From contig JAQGDQ010000603.1 in NCBI GenBank assembly GCA_030141605.1, positions 1-64,000 of the forward strand: a stretch of 64,000 bases of DNA. Reading direction: 5' to 3'. The stretch's first letter is position 1. Each line of letters starts with the position of its first letter. Below the pieces are notes generated by a model. That model was given only the letters and a program-made list of their open reading frames with translations, made no database searches and was not told where the DNA came from. Shown one piece after another: positions 1 to 13,100 of this stretch. Position numbers and translations under genes: made by a program. The stretch comes from Tubiluchus corallicola (lineage: Eukaryota > Priapulida > Priapulimorpha > Priapulimorphida > Tubiluchidae).

Positions 1-39
1 TTAAGATGAAAAAGTTCAAAAGGATTCTGCACCCGGCCA
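1..39 (-). CDS. FREM2-like: FREM-like exon 3, 5' end only
   Basis: A TTTTCATTTAG acceptor is followed by a frame which, after the phase-1 join, reads R-VAGCRILLNFFIL. This fits the hydrophobic closing strand of a CSPG repeat. It runs off the left edge, so the call rests on only 13 codons. Confidence 0.5.
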
Positions 40-3000
40 CTAAATGAAAATAAAATATATTTTGCGGTTATTAGCAAAAGCTTCAGTGATTATTGAGGTT
101 ATGGACAGCAGGTGGTGTAGGGTCCAGTGAACTCTCTTACTTGGCATTTCGTTGCAGGAGAATCCGTCAAGGGGCGTCATTGTGCCTACTACTCTTTGAT
201 ATTTATATTAAAACTGATTTTAATCCTCTTGAGCTTTTCAAAATATTATCAGAAAGTTTTTAAACTAGAGCAATTTTTCATGTTTGTGTTCTTCGTATCA
301 GCCTCTTGTATTCTATGGGTAACGATTTGAAGAATATCTCACACATGTTTTCAGTTTCTTTCAATGAGCTGCTGGTAGTTCGTTTAGCCCAGCAGATTTA
401 TCCTGTTAAGCTTCTTCAGAATCTGTCAATGTCAGTGTTTAGAGACTAAATAGGAAAATAAACACCTATAAACATTACACAAATACAGTTTGGACAAATA
501 CCGTTTGGAGAAAACCACGGAATTTCGATTTGTTTTTCACGATAGCCTCCGAAAATTTTAATAAATAGAAATATATGTAAACAACTTCACGACACCATGG
601 TCAAGATGTGTTTTTAACACCTTTCAACTATTATTTACATAATGAAATTACAAACAGAATTTAAAACAATGAGAGGCAGACTACCTTTGCAAAAGAATTA
701 TCCCAATATTAAATGTGTGATTTTACCTCTGTCAATCAAATCGAACAAGAAGTAGTCAGCTGTGGCTGTGACACCTGTTTTCAAGATGTAGCTTACATTC
801 CCATCATTTATATTGGCTGAAATAAAATACAAAAGTTTAAGAGAAAAATGCTGATGCTGGTGACACAAACCAGGCAAGTTTTTCATCAGTAACTAGTTTG
901 TCTGTTCGCTTGTCCGTTCGTTTACTTACCTATTCCTTACTGTACTCGTGGAGTAATTGTTGTCGTCATCGTCGAAGTCGTTGATTTTGTCGCCGTTGCT
1001 GCTACTGTTTCTGTCGCTGCTGTCGCTCTTGGTATTGGTATCGTTGGTGTTGTTGTTAGTGTTGCGCTGTTGCTGTTGCTTTTATTGCACATTGCTGCTG
1101 TTGCTAATGGAGTTCTTGTTGTTGTCGTTGTTGCTGTCACTGTGTCTGCCACTGTTGCTGTTGTCGTTGTCGTTATCATTGCCACTGTCGTTTACGTTCT
1201 TATCGTTGTTATCATAGCTGTTGTAGTTACTGCTACTACTGCTGCTGTTTATATAAAAAGATTTATGTAAATATATGCAGAAAGACACTTTCCAAATCCA
1301 TTTACGCATTTTCTGAAGCCTTGACCACAATTTAGTAAAAAGCCATGAAGATACTTTTTTCCGCATCGGAAAAATATTTTTAAATCTATTAAAAATCATA
1401 TTGTTACGAAGGCAGATTTTGACCAACCCCTTAATGTTAGTAATGGGTATGGTTGAGAAGCCCAGTAATGCAAATGTACCTGTATAAAACAGAATGCACG
1501 CCGTAATTTGACGATTCCAACCTGGCCTTTCTGTCTGTAAAGGTGAATGCTGTAGGTTTGCTGATTTTTATACCAAAGTCTGTTCACATGTCATGGAGCT
1601 ACTGGTTGTGCATTAAAGTTTATTTTACATTCGTATTCTTTTTACTTTTCTCGTCTGCTGTAAAGTATTTCATAACTTGTATGCCGCTCTATACATCCTG
1701 AGACGGATCCGCGCAGGAACCCGGACCCGTTACAATATCATTTCTTTTGGTCCACGTGTATACTTGATCTGAGTAGGCTGTCAGTTCATTAAATTGGTTT
1801 CAATCGACTTCGCTCCACACGATGAAACGCAGCAGCAAAAACGTGTCAGCGGTTCAACTCACAAACGGTTCATTTTTACTCACAAACCCATCTCGACCTA
1901 TGCAGTCAAAAGTCGTAATGAGCGAATAGGATCCCGATGTAAAAACCTTGCCAGTTATCTTCAAAAATAAAGTAATAACCGAAGCCATGTTTGCAGCGTA
2001 AACAGAACCAGACAGGACGTGCATGCATGCTCATCCAGGCGCAAAAAGTTTTTGATGGTAATACACTTTCGGGTCGTTAACATTTTTTGGTGAATCAATT
2101 ACACCGGGACTTAAACAAGTAATTAGCGCGCTAGAATAATCCTGGATAGACGTCAGGGAGAAAGTGAATGGTGGTAAAGAGTTACGGATATTGTCATGCG
2201 ACATTGCATTGCTGTACTTCGTGTATTTGTGCTACAGCCAGGCTGCTTACATGAAAACCGGATGGTTGTGTAAAAATGAGTTCAGAATAAAAATGCTCTA
2301 AAATATTGAAAACTACAATAGCTTTTTTAAATCAAGATTAAATAATAATTACAACGGATACTCAAATTTCGTAAACTTTCAAAGCTACGCGCGGCTCAGT
2401 GAATCTACTAAGACTGGCAACGACTCTTTTTTTGTCACATTCGCGTGGCTGACAAATAGAAGGCGGTACCGCGATAACCATGATCATGAACTGCAGTGTT
2501 AGTTTCTGACATCATATGATGTAGAGCCCATTGTTCCTCTCATCATGCATTTAAGCAGTACTGTAACACTCACGCAAAGGTGCTTGACGCGCAAGAGAGA
2601 TGCCTGCCATTGCACAAACTGTGGTTAGTTTCTGACGTAAGCAATAGCTGTGTTCGGCTGCTGTCAATTAACTTTCTAAGCTAATTATTCAAATATAAGA
2701 AACAATTGCTATCCTTTATAGGCAAGAAAATGTATATTTTGGACCCTAAAAGAAATAAGATTGAGTCTAAAGAATCGTCCGGTTTTCCTTTAAGGTTATT
2801 ATAACAATTTACAGATTGGATTTAAAAGTCGAACTGACTGAAACCTAGAAAACATCCAGGAGTTGTGCCTCTCAGTTCAGATGTGTTAGTTTGTGACAAA
2901 CTACGCACGTTCGACAGCTCATGCGCGAGCACAGCGGAAATTTGAAATTTGAATTTTTATCTTAAAATATGCCTAGTTTTAGTACAATACACTGAATATC

Positions 3001-4681
3001 TTACAGTAGCACTGTACTTCAATCTTCGCTTTCGCAAACACGTGCAACACGCAGGTGATATATTTTTTATGTTGAAAATTATGTTAGTTTGTGATGTCAT
3101 CAATAGTTGGCCCTGCCCGCCGTTAATTAAGTTTTTAATCTATTATTTAATTATCAGAAACGGTTTTGTTATATTAATTGTGTTAAAATGTATACTTTTT
3201 ATCGGACTTGAAAATGGGGTAGTGTATGAAAAATCATCCTGTCTTCCTTTAACTTCGATTCACTTGATGCTGCAAAGGCCACAGCTATGGAGAAATTATG
3301 CAAACCAGATGAACAAGATTCTAATCTAAAGATTATTTAGGAGCCAACTGCCCGAGGTTACTTCAACTGAATGTTTTAATACTGTGTACCGGAATCGATT
3401 CGGTTTAGAGTTGCAGGAATTAATCTTGCCAGTACTGAAAAAAAACGTGTGAGTTTTGTATGAATTAACTTATGGAGAGATCATGTAACTCGTTAGGAGA
3501 AATAATCGGTTTACTAATCCGTTTTTAAACGCTTTTAAATCTCTATCAGTTGATATAACAGGAGCACAGTGTGCTAACAGAAATGATTCTCGTCGCGAAC
3601 TTAATTCCCTGGTTTAACCCTTTCAGTCCCAAATTATTTGTTTAATAAGAAACATTTTTTTGGCTTGGTAGTTTTGTTCAGTATGTCCATCTTGTTTACA
3701 AATAATAATTATTTTTTCTACCTGTGCCCGCGTGCTAAATATAGCCTGTATCCCACGGGATACATTGGGATTCAATGGAAGCATAAAATGTGCTTCATTT
3801 TGCAACTGCTGATAATTTTTTAAAGTATTTAAGACATTTAGTATGCATGCTATGCTGATCTGTACAAAGTCGTCTCTAAAGTACTGTACCTTACGCAGTT
3901 TTTTATGCTATGTAGATTTTCTAGTTTGCCATTTTATCACCATTTTTAGTCTATTGTTATTGGCTTAAATCAAAACAACTATCAACAGATCAAATAACTG
4001 TCAGTTTTAAAATTTTATTAATTTTAAAGGCAGAAAATATTCTCTAATCCCACGGGATACAACGGGTATGAAAGGGTTAAGAGAGGAACTTGGATATAAA
4101 TTTATCCTGTTGATTTTCAACGGTTTTCAACAGCTTCCTTATTTGGTATCGCATGAATACTAGTTGATAGTTTTGGCAGTTTTCTACTCAGTTTACCAAC
4201 CAGGAAACATCGTCATCGTACCGATTTCAAAAGACGGTTTCCATGTAACAACTCTGTCTATTTGCTATTTGAACAAAGTGCAGTTTTTTGCAACTTTCAA
4301 ATAATTTCAGTTATCGTGGCCACTAGTAGAAATACTTCTTTCTTTTCTTTTTATTGTCCCGCCTCTTAAAATCTAATTCATTGTGCAGTTTTGATATTGT
4401 TTTCAAGTTTGGTATTGGTTTCTGAAAAAAGAAGATTTCGTTTACGCAAACGCATAAAGCTTGAAGATCTGGGTAAGAAAATTGTAATTCACTACGTCAC
4501 AAGTGCAACATATAACAAACACAGGCGATCTATCTAAGCTACTAAGATAGTAAGTCACCAACACAAATGATAATCAAAGTGGGACCTAAAATAAACGTGT
4601 ACTAACCATGAATTAGCAAGGGAGAGAGAGAGAGAGAGCGTGAGTGCGTGAGTGTGTGTGTGTGTGTGTGAGAGAGAGTGC

Positions 4682-4740
<59 letters not shown>

Positions 4741-4811
4741 CGTGAGTGTGTGTGGGTGTGAGAGAGTGAGTGAGTGCGTGAGTGAGTGAGATGGAGAGAG
4801 AGAGAGTGAGT

Positions 4812-4845
<34 letters not shown>

Positions 4846-4853
4846 GAGAGAGA

Positions 4854-4916
<63 letters not shown>

Positions 4917-7900
4917 TCACCGATCAGCAGTCACACTTCCTTTTAATAGGCAAGGTTAACCAAACGCATGGTTATACATGCATGAACGAGGTATACGATC
5001 TAAACAATATTTTAAGGCCACCAATGAAGCCAGCCAAGCGGATTTTCCGACAACATTATCGTTATAGTTATATTTTTTGATAAATAATTAGAACGCCTGT
5101 GAACTAAGATGAATTATTATAATTATAATTATAATTATAATTAGTATAAATATGCTAGCTAAGAAAATACATACTCTTTTGAATAAGATGATTTATCTAC
5201 CCTTGTTTTAATAATTATTTATTATTAATAGATAATTAGCACTTGCACTTGCACTAGGCCTAGTGGTTTGTTCACAAAGAAGAAGAGTTATGTTAGCAAG
5301 CCACTAGGGCCACTAGTAACTCTAAATGTGAACAGTTTGTCTAAAAATGTCTTCCATTACTGACGTGGTGAAAACTAAACATTAATGTGAAATAAGGCGA
5401 TTAACTAAAACGTGTTATTTTGATTAATTTTGCTAGAATTTCTTCCCTGAATAAAAACATAGATTTTTGGAGGTCAGACTAGTAATAGATTGCATTTAAT
5501 TTACTGCTTGTTTACAATGTTTACCAGTATAGTTTTACATTCTCTAGATTAGATAAACAATTTTACACCCATCGACACGCTGCACGACACATGAAGCTGT
5601 GCTCGCTTTTCGATTTTATTATCTGCCATGCAAAAATCAATAAGTTAGCCCCATCATCATATTCAGTTAGGAAGGATTATTGCACCCACTAAAGCTGCGT
5701 CGTAAAAATTAAAAAAATTGAAACACGGAAACTGTTATGATTCAGTTTTGCTGGGGCGCAACTTCCAAAAGTATGTTGAAAGAAAGAGTGTGATATTTTT
5801 TTGTTGATTGGTGGAAAACTAAAATTTCAGCTGAACATTATGCCATAAAGTAGTTATTTACAGCAGTCTTTCATTGTGGAATTCACTCCCACTCCCACTT
5901 GGTTGTTAAGATCAATTGTTGAAAACAACTCGTCACATAAAATTCCAGTTCTTTCGGCTATTTATGAATGTTTAAACGCCTTCATTCATTATTACGGTTG
6001 TCTGACAATGAATTTTGCATCTATTTTCGGAAATCACAGTGAATTAGCGATACTGATGCTTAATTCCTCGGCTGTATGGCGTACCATCTCTGAAGCGTCT
6101 CTAATAGCAATTTACTAAAGAAACTAAGAGTGAACAATTTCCCAAACAGATTAGAAGGTTGTTTTGCCTTACAATAAGGCTTATACATCGTATTAAATAC
6201 AGTTCTACTCCATTATGTGCATAGTTCCGTTTCATCTGAAAATCTCTGTCTCGATATGCCAGCCACAACCTCCAATTGCCATTCTACTAGACTTTTCAAA
6301 CTGGATCTGTATAGATCCAAGTTGCTGCGATCCTGTCTTGTCTGTATGGCAAATATTTTACTGACTTCATTACAGCTGTATAGATCCAAGTTGCTACGAT
6401 CCTGTCTTGTCTGCATGGCAAATATTTTACTGGTTTTATTACAGCTGTATAGATCCAAGTTGCTGCGATCTGTCTTGTCTGCATGGCAAATATTTTACTG
6501 GTTTTATTACAGCTGTATAGATCCAAGTTGCTGCGATCCTGTCTTGTCTGCATGGCAAATATTTTACTGGTTTTATTACAGCATACGAAAAAAGGACTTC
6601 GTTAGCCCGTCTCGGCGCAACTGATAATTGTTTGTTTTGACAGGTTAATGGAATTTTAAAATTGATTTGCCGCTTGATCGTATTTCAGATACGCATGAAA
6701 ATTTCGAAATTTCTTGCAAAAAACTGGTTGTGCTTGCCAAACTCTAAATTTGCCGCCCTGAGCAAAAACGTTCCCTGCCAAAAGATTCCCTCAGTGAAGG
6801 AACTTTTATAAAGCCTGCTGAAGAGCTTATAAGTCATGCCAAACAACCGATAGGGAAAGTAATACATTACCCTCACAGAAGTAAGTACTAAATTTGATAT
6901 TGACGGTGAAATTTTTGAAGAAATGAGTCACGTCGCCATTCCCCTTGGGAAATCAGCTTGACTCACACCTCTGTCCACTGTGTCCACTTTTACACAGTAT
7001 TGGGGAAGCAGCCACAAATGAATGCTCATGTCATACTGGGGAAGCACAAACTTCATCTACTCTTTAATTGTAGTTTAGTTGACCAAGAAGTCAGAAAAAA
7101 TCTTATCGATGTTCTGCCCAACCGGGAATTAAGAGAGATTTGCTTTAAAAGAAACGCTTTAGTTTGTCATAAATTTATACAAGTGGTGAAAGATATTATT
7201 TACAAAAATCTAATGTAGTTTTAATTACTTCGGGTTAGCTGAGAATATACAGTGTGAAAAACAGTAAGATAAATAAGTTTGTATATTTTGTTATAATTAT
7301 AACGATGCAGAGTAAGCTTAACACAAATATGGGCAAATTTTCTGAACCATAGTTGCTACTAATTCTAGTTGTGATTATTTATATAGTTTGTACGTGAATG
7401 TTGTATTTTGTGTAATTATTTTTCTTGTATTATATGTACAAACAACATCTGAGTATTGTGTGTCAACTTGTTCTTACCATTGTCTACAATTATTCATAAT
7501 GTCTTTTTGTTTGACTTGCTTTTGGATCTAGTTGTTCTTTTGTTACCTGAGTCACAATGTATAATTGTATTTCCTTGGATGTATTAGATTGAAATGATTC
7601 ATGGAATACCTGCAAAAAAAGGTTAATAAAAGAGTTATAATGATAATAATAATAATAATCTGTCCACTAATGACACGCAGAGCTGCAAAAGTTTCTGTAC
7701 TCAATAAATACCGTTTATCATGTTTTGTCAGTTTACTCCTTTTGGTTTCTTCCGCAGAGAAGGGGCAACTAAATCATTTCTGGACACTCCCAGTAATTTC
7801 ATTTGTACGAAAGCTTACAACACTGATTTCCAACAATGAGCTCAAATTGTTCCTTGGGAAAAAGAACTTCAATTACAACGTTTTAAAAAGCATATATTTC

Positions 7901-10133
7901 ATTTGTTACTAACACGTTACCTAACCTGCAAATTGACGTTTTTAGATACCTGTAATCTGATTTGTCTGTATTATTATCATTAATTGTTTTTATAGCTGAA
8001 TATTATTTTAACTTTGAGATATATTGTATGTATTACTTTGTCTACACCATGCTGTGTTTGCGCCGTCTAGTGGTGAGACTCGAAAGCTCATGCTCCTACT
8101 CTGCTCGAGGCTGATTTGTATGATTTTTAATCCGTTTCTATTTTATGATCGTATTGTTATTTTCATAATGTAAATAGTTCAATGTTTTGTGTTGCAAATC
8201 AGCCAAGTAAAAAACTATTGAATTGAATTGAACACTGCTAGAAGATAACGTTGTTCAAAACAATATTTTGCAAATAACATTTCTTTTTCAAAATAGAATT
8301 TTATTGTGATCGGTTTTGAACAATTACTTGAAAATAAGATGGCGCTCTTCTGGGGTTCACCATGGTCATAAACGGCAATAGAAGTCATAATGGTCTCTGT
8401 GAAAGATATTTGTGAAGTCGAAATTGAACACTGGTATAAACAACTAAACAAACACTATGCAAAAACATGGCTTCACATATCCCATTACAGAAAAATAGGG
8501 GAGATACAGTGAGTTTGAATATTCATTGGAACATACAATTGCATTAAGGGGTGAATTCAACTAGTAAATGTTTAAAGTAACGAATCAATAGATGACAGCA
8601 CCTAAATATACAGTTACAACTTGCACAGTCTCTATTCTTGATTTTTCCTTCAGAAGCTTTGGTCATTCAGCAGCTGGAACCAATTTCATATTTGTGCTGA
8701 GGGACAGCAATTACTGTTCACTTTCAAGGCATTTAGAAAGAAATTTCACCAGAATGTGGAAACAACTTAGAAGTAAAAGTTCAATAGGTAGTAGACAAAT
8801 ATTTCTTAAACCCCTTTACATTACAACCGGTAATAAACAATTGTTGTTTTCCCACTTTTTTCCTGATTACCGGGATCTTTTTCAAACCTAACCACCCTAA
8901 TTGCAGCTGTTTTCATTCATTAACTCTAATATCACCCTCTAAATGTTTTGCTGTTTTAGGGTTAAATAAATTCTTTGAGTGTTTCTGCCAAGTTTTGTTA
9001 CTAGTAATTAAAATGGCTTCCCCTAGGTTATTAGGTTATCACTTTCATCTGTTTAAACGCTGTTTTACTACTCTGCTTTGTCTAGCTTGCAGTTTTTTTT
9101 CTTGGCAACAGCTTATTAGCTGCTACGCCCCGTTCAAAAAAGTTAAATCTATTTTTACTTTACGTCATTAAAAAGCTTGTTTGCGTAACTTTTTTAAACT
9201 GGTGAAAGTTCACAGTTATTTTGTTGTCATACGCTAACCCTGGGCCTACTATAAGAACCAGGGGCCAGACCACTGAATTTTAGCAAGTTAGATTTTCTGG
9301 AACAAAACAATGGGACAGTCGTATAAATTTACATGTTTAAAAAGATGGCCAAGATTTCACTGGATAACCGCATCTATATTCGCCATCCTGACTGGAGTTT
9401 ACTTGATGTGTTTCTATAATACGCCTCATATTCAACGCCAGATGAGTTGAGAAGAACAGAATCGAATTCTTGCGCAGACAATTGAACTAAATCGAGTCGT
9501 TTCAGATGTTGTCCTTTGTCTCGCCTTATTTGGTGGTAAATTAAACAATTTATTATATTAAACAAAACAGGTTCCTTGTACAAATTCACTTTTTCATTGG
9601 CTTAATTGCGTTTTCAGTAAAAGAGCAGTGAGATTGGGTATTTAAAATTAATGACACAAGCAAATTTAGCTTTAGTCTTGGGAATGTAGTTGATTTTACA
9701 GAAATGGTGAATGTCTCTAAGCTTAGTAAGTACATGATTCGTTAGTACTAAAATTTGTTAATCTAACAATGTATTAATTACTTTTTTAATTCTTCAAAAA
9801 TTGCAGGATTGTTTACAGCACTTAATGAAAACACTTGGAATCAGCTTAAAAGTTGCATCTTTCATTGCGAGTTCAATGAAACTACAAGCGCTCTGTTGCC
9901 AGGCGTTTCTACAACAAGCGCTTCACCTTAGATAACTTTAAACAGGCGGCTCAGTTAATGAATAAAATAACTGCCTAATGTGTCTCTACAGCTTTCCCAA
10001 CTCCTAACTTATAACAAACAAAAGAGCTCCAGTTTCTCTTCCTCGCTGTTTGAGGCAACGGAAACGTATTTGGGATATTTTTTGTAAAATGTTCATGATC
10101 AGTATCGCCAAAGTCGTTATCATCATCATCATT

Positions 10134-10198
<65 letters not shown>

Positions 10199-13100
10199 TC
10201 ACTCATTCACTCATTCACTCATTCACTCACTCATTCATTCATTCATTCATTCATTCATTCATTCATTCATTCATTCATTCATTCATCATTCATTCATTCA
10301 TTCATTCATTCATTCATTCATTCATTCATTCATTCATTCATTCATTGATCATTCATTCATTCATTCATTCGTTCATTCGTTCGTTCGTTCGTTCGTTCGT
10401 TCGTTCGTTCGTTCATTCATTCATTCATTCATTCATTCATTCATTCATTCATTCATTCATTCATTCATCTCCTATCGCCACCATCTTGCTCGTTATTGGC
10501 ATAATTTATGTGTGAATCATCTAAAATCATTTGAATTTTGTAAAAACGGTAATTTATCTGCGCCAATATAAAAGCCATGTTTTGTTCTCACGAATAAAAT
10601 GACGACCATTTTGCAACAGACACTTTTCAAAACAACCGGCTGTTAGATTTTTTTAGCTATATACCGACCGATAAATTACTCTTTTTTCTCTGTTTTATGG
10701 GTAAAATTTGTCAACACATAGTAACACAGAAATTTTTAAGTGTGCTTACTTAACAGTGCCATTCCTGTATCTGCAAGTTGCTGCATACTGGAGTAAATAC
10801 ACTAGGAACAAATTGAAACATCGACAGTTTTAATTACCCGGTTTATCAAAAAATTAAAAAGAAAGTTTAATATTATATCTAATCGTAACAGGGAAAATAC
10901 TTCTTTTGTCTTTCGTTTTGTTCCCATTGCAAATTTTAGATGCTGTAGTTAGCAGTTAATTGAAAAGGTTATGCGGCATTAATAGCATTATTAATTTTGT
11001 TCTTTAGTAATATATTTTAGCAGTTTATTTACTAAAATCACCATCACTATACATGTGGTGGCAGCATTTCAACGGGAACATTTCAATGTTTTTGTTCTTT
11101 ATTGTTAAATAAATTTATTCACTAATATCGAGATTTTAATCAGAGATCGAATGTGAACTAGTGAGTTTAAGCTAGTGTCAATTATTAACGTGAAGAGACA
11201 ATTGTTTAATGCTTACTGCACTACTTTTTATTGTATGTCCACTTGGAGACATTTTTATTCTACAATCTTAGCAAACTCAAGGTTGCATATAATGTATCAA
11301 CACGGAAGCTGTTTAACTTTTCATATGCTACGAGCGCAAGATATATTTCTACTAGACTACTAATATTATTTATTTTGATGTGATTCACAGAAAATGTGCA
11401 TACAGTTTATACGTCAGGCTGAATAACAGTGAAAATTTTATATGCAAGAACATTTTAAACAGTGATGTAAACTTTTCTTCTGTAATTAGATGTCATTGGC
11501 GTAGTTTGTTATATCGTTAATTGTTATTTGTGTTATTGTTGTGTTTCATGATTTATTGTATTATTTGTATTAATTTGTGATGTGTATGTGAACTTTGTGA
11601 AGTTTGAAATAAAATATTAAATCTAAATCTAAAATCTAAATTATCTACAAAATACATACAATAATTTTATAATAATTTCTTAAACTGCTTTGTCTGTACT
11701 GTAACATGTAACAATAGTGACTGTACTCTGAATACAGCGTTGACAGAAAAGTTTTGGCAATAGCATCGGCAGAACGAACTGTATTTTCAAATATGAAACG
11801 CAAACTTAAACCAGAGCTATCACAGATCTTTCACTGGAAGCTAAGCACCCTAACATGGAACCGCCACATTGTTGTAATGTTTAGACCCTGGAAGCTAAAC
11901 ACCCTAACATGGAACCGCCACATTGTTGTAATGTTTAGACCCTGGAAGCTAAACACCCTTACATGGAATCGCCACATTGTTGTAATGTTTAGACACTGGA
12001 AGCTAAACACCCTAACATGGAACCGCCACATTGTTGTAATGTTTAGACAATGGAAGCTAAACACCCTAACAAGGAACCGCCACATTGTTGTAATGTTTAG
12101 ACAATGGAAGCTAAACACCCTAACAAGGAACTGCCACATTGTTGTAATGTTTAGACACTGAAAGCTAAACACCCTAACATGGAACCGCCACATTGTTGTA
12201 ATGTTTAGACAATGGAAGCTAAACACCCTAACAAGGAACTGCCACATTGTTGTAATGTTTAGACACTGGAAGCTAAACACCCTAACAAGGAACCGCCAAA
12301 TTGTTGTAATGTTTAGACAATGGAAGCTAGACACCCTAACATGGAACCGCCACATTGTTGTAATGTTTAGACAATGGAAGCTAAACACCCTAACATGGAA
12401 CCGCCACATTGTCGTAATGTTTAGACACATACGCGCTTCTAAAGAAACATCAGCAAAGACCAGCAATGTGGTGGCAATTTGTTCCTAAGCCGCTGCAAAG
12501 TTATTGTTTATTTGTTTCTCATTTGACCTAAGATGTGCTCTGCCTTTAGCCAGACGGGTGAGAGGAGGTTTCTTTCATTATAACTATCAGACCATCACAA
12601 CACAGGCACGAGGCAAGAACAAACACTGCTCTGTTTAGGGAGAGAGGATACTAGGCTCTCTTTCCATATTTTCAGTCTCTGTGATAATCCCGATAGATTT
12701 GACTTTAGAGCAAGTGAGGACAGGGATCTTGCTGAAGATGACATAAATAAAAGCAAACAGTGAGGGTTAACCGAAAACGACGATGATTATGACAACAACA
12801 GCGCCACTCAACAACAATGTCTGTATCGCAATTATGGCGACAGCAGCAGCTCATCAACAGTAACAACGACGACAATAACAGCAGCAGCAACAGTAGCAGC
12901 TGTAGTCAGTCACATTTTTCTTTTTTTGTATTAGTAACAATATCTTTACGTATGGTAATGGTTGCGGTTTTGGCCAACAGCATCAATCGCAAAAAAACAG
13001 TGATTCATAAAAACAGAAGATACCATATATAGGTTTTACATGTCAAATGTAGACCTGCGTTAACTCAAATGTAGATTTAGGTAATTCAAATGTGTCTTCG

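Noticed and set aside
10004-10571. Poly-Asp, poly-Met, poly-Ile and IHSF-repeat frames
   Set aside because: Translations of (ATC)n and (ATTC)n microsatellites.
11831-12466. 211-codon frame on the minus strand
   Set aside because: It is only the 54-bp tandem repeat read in a frame that stays open because the period is a multiple of three.
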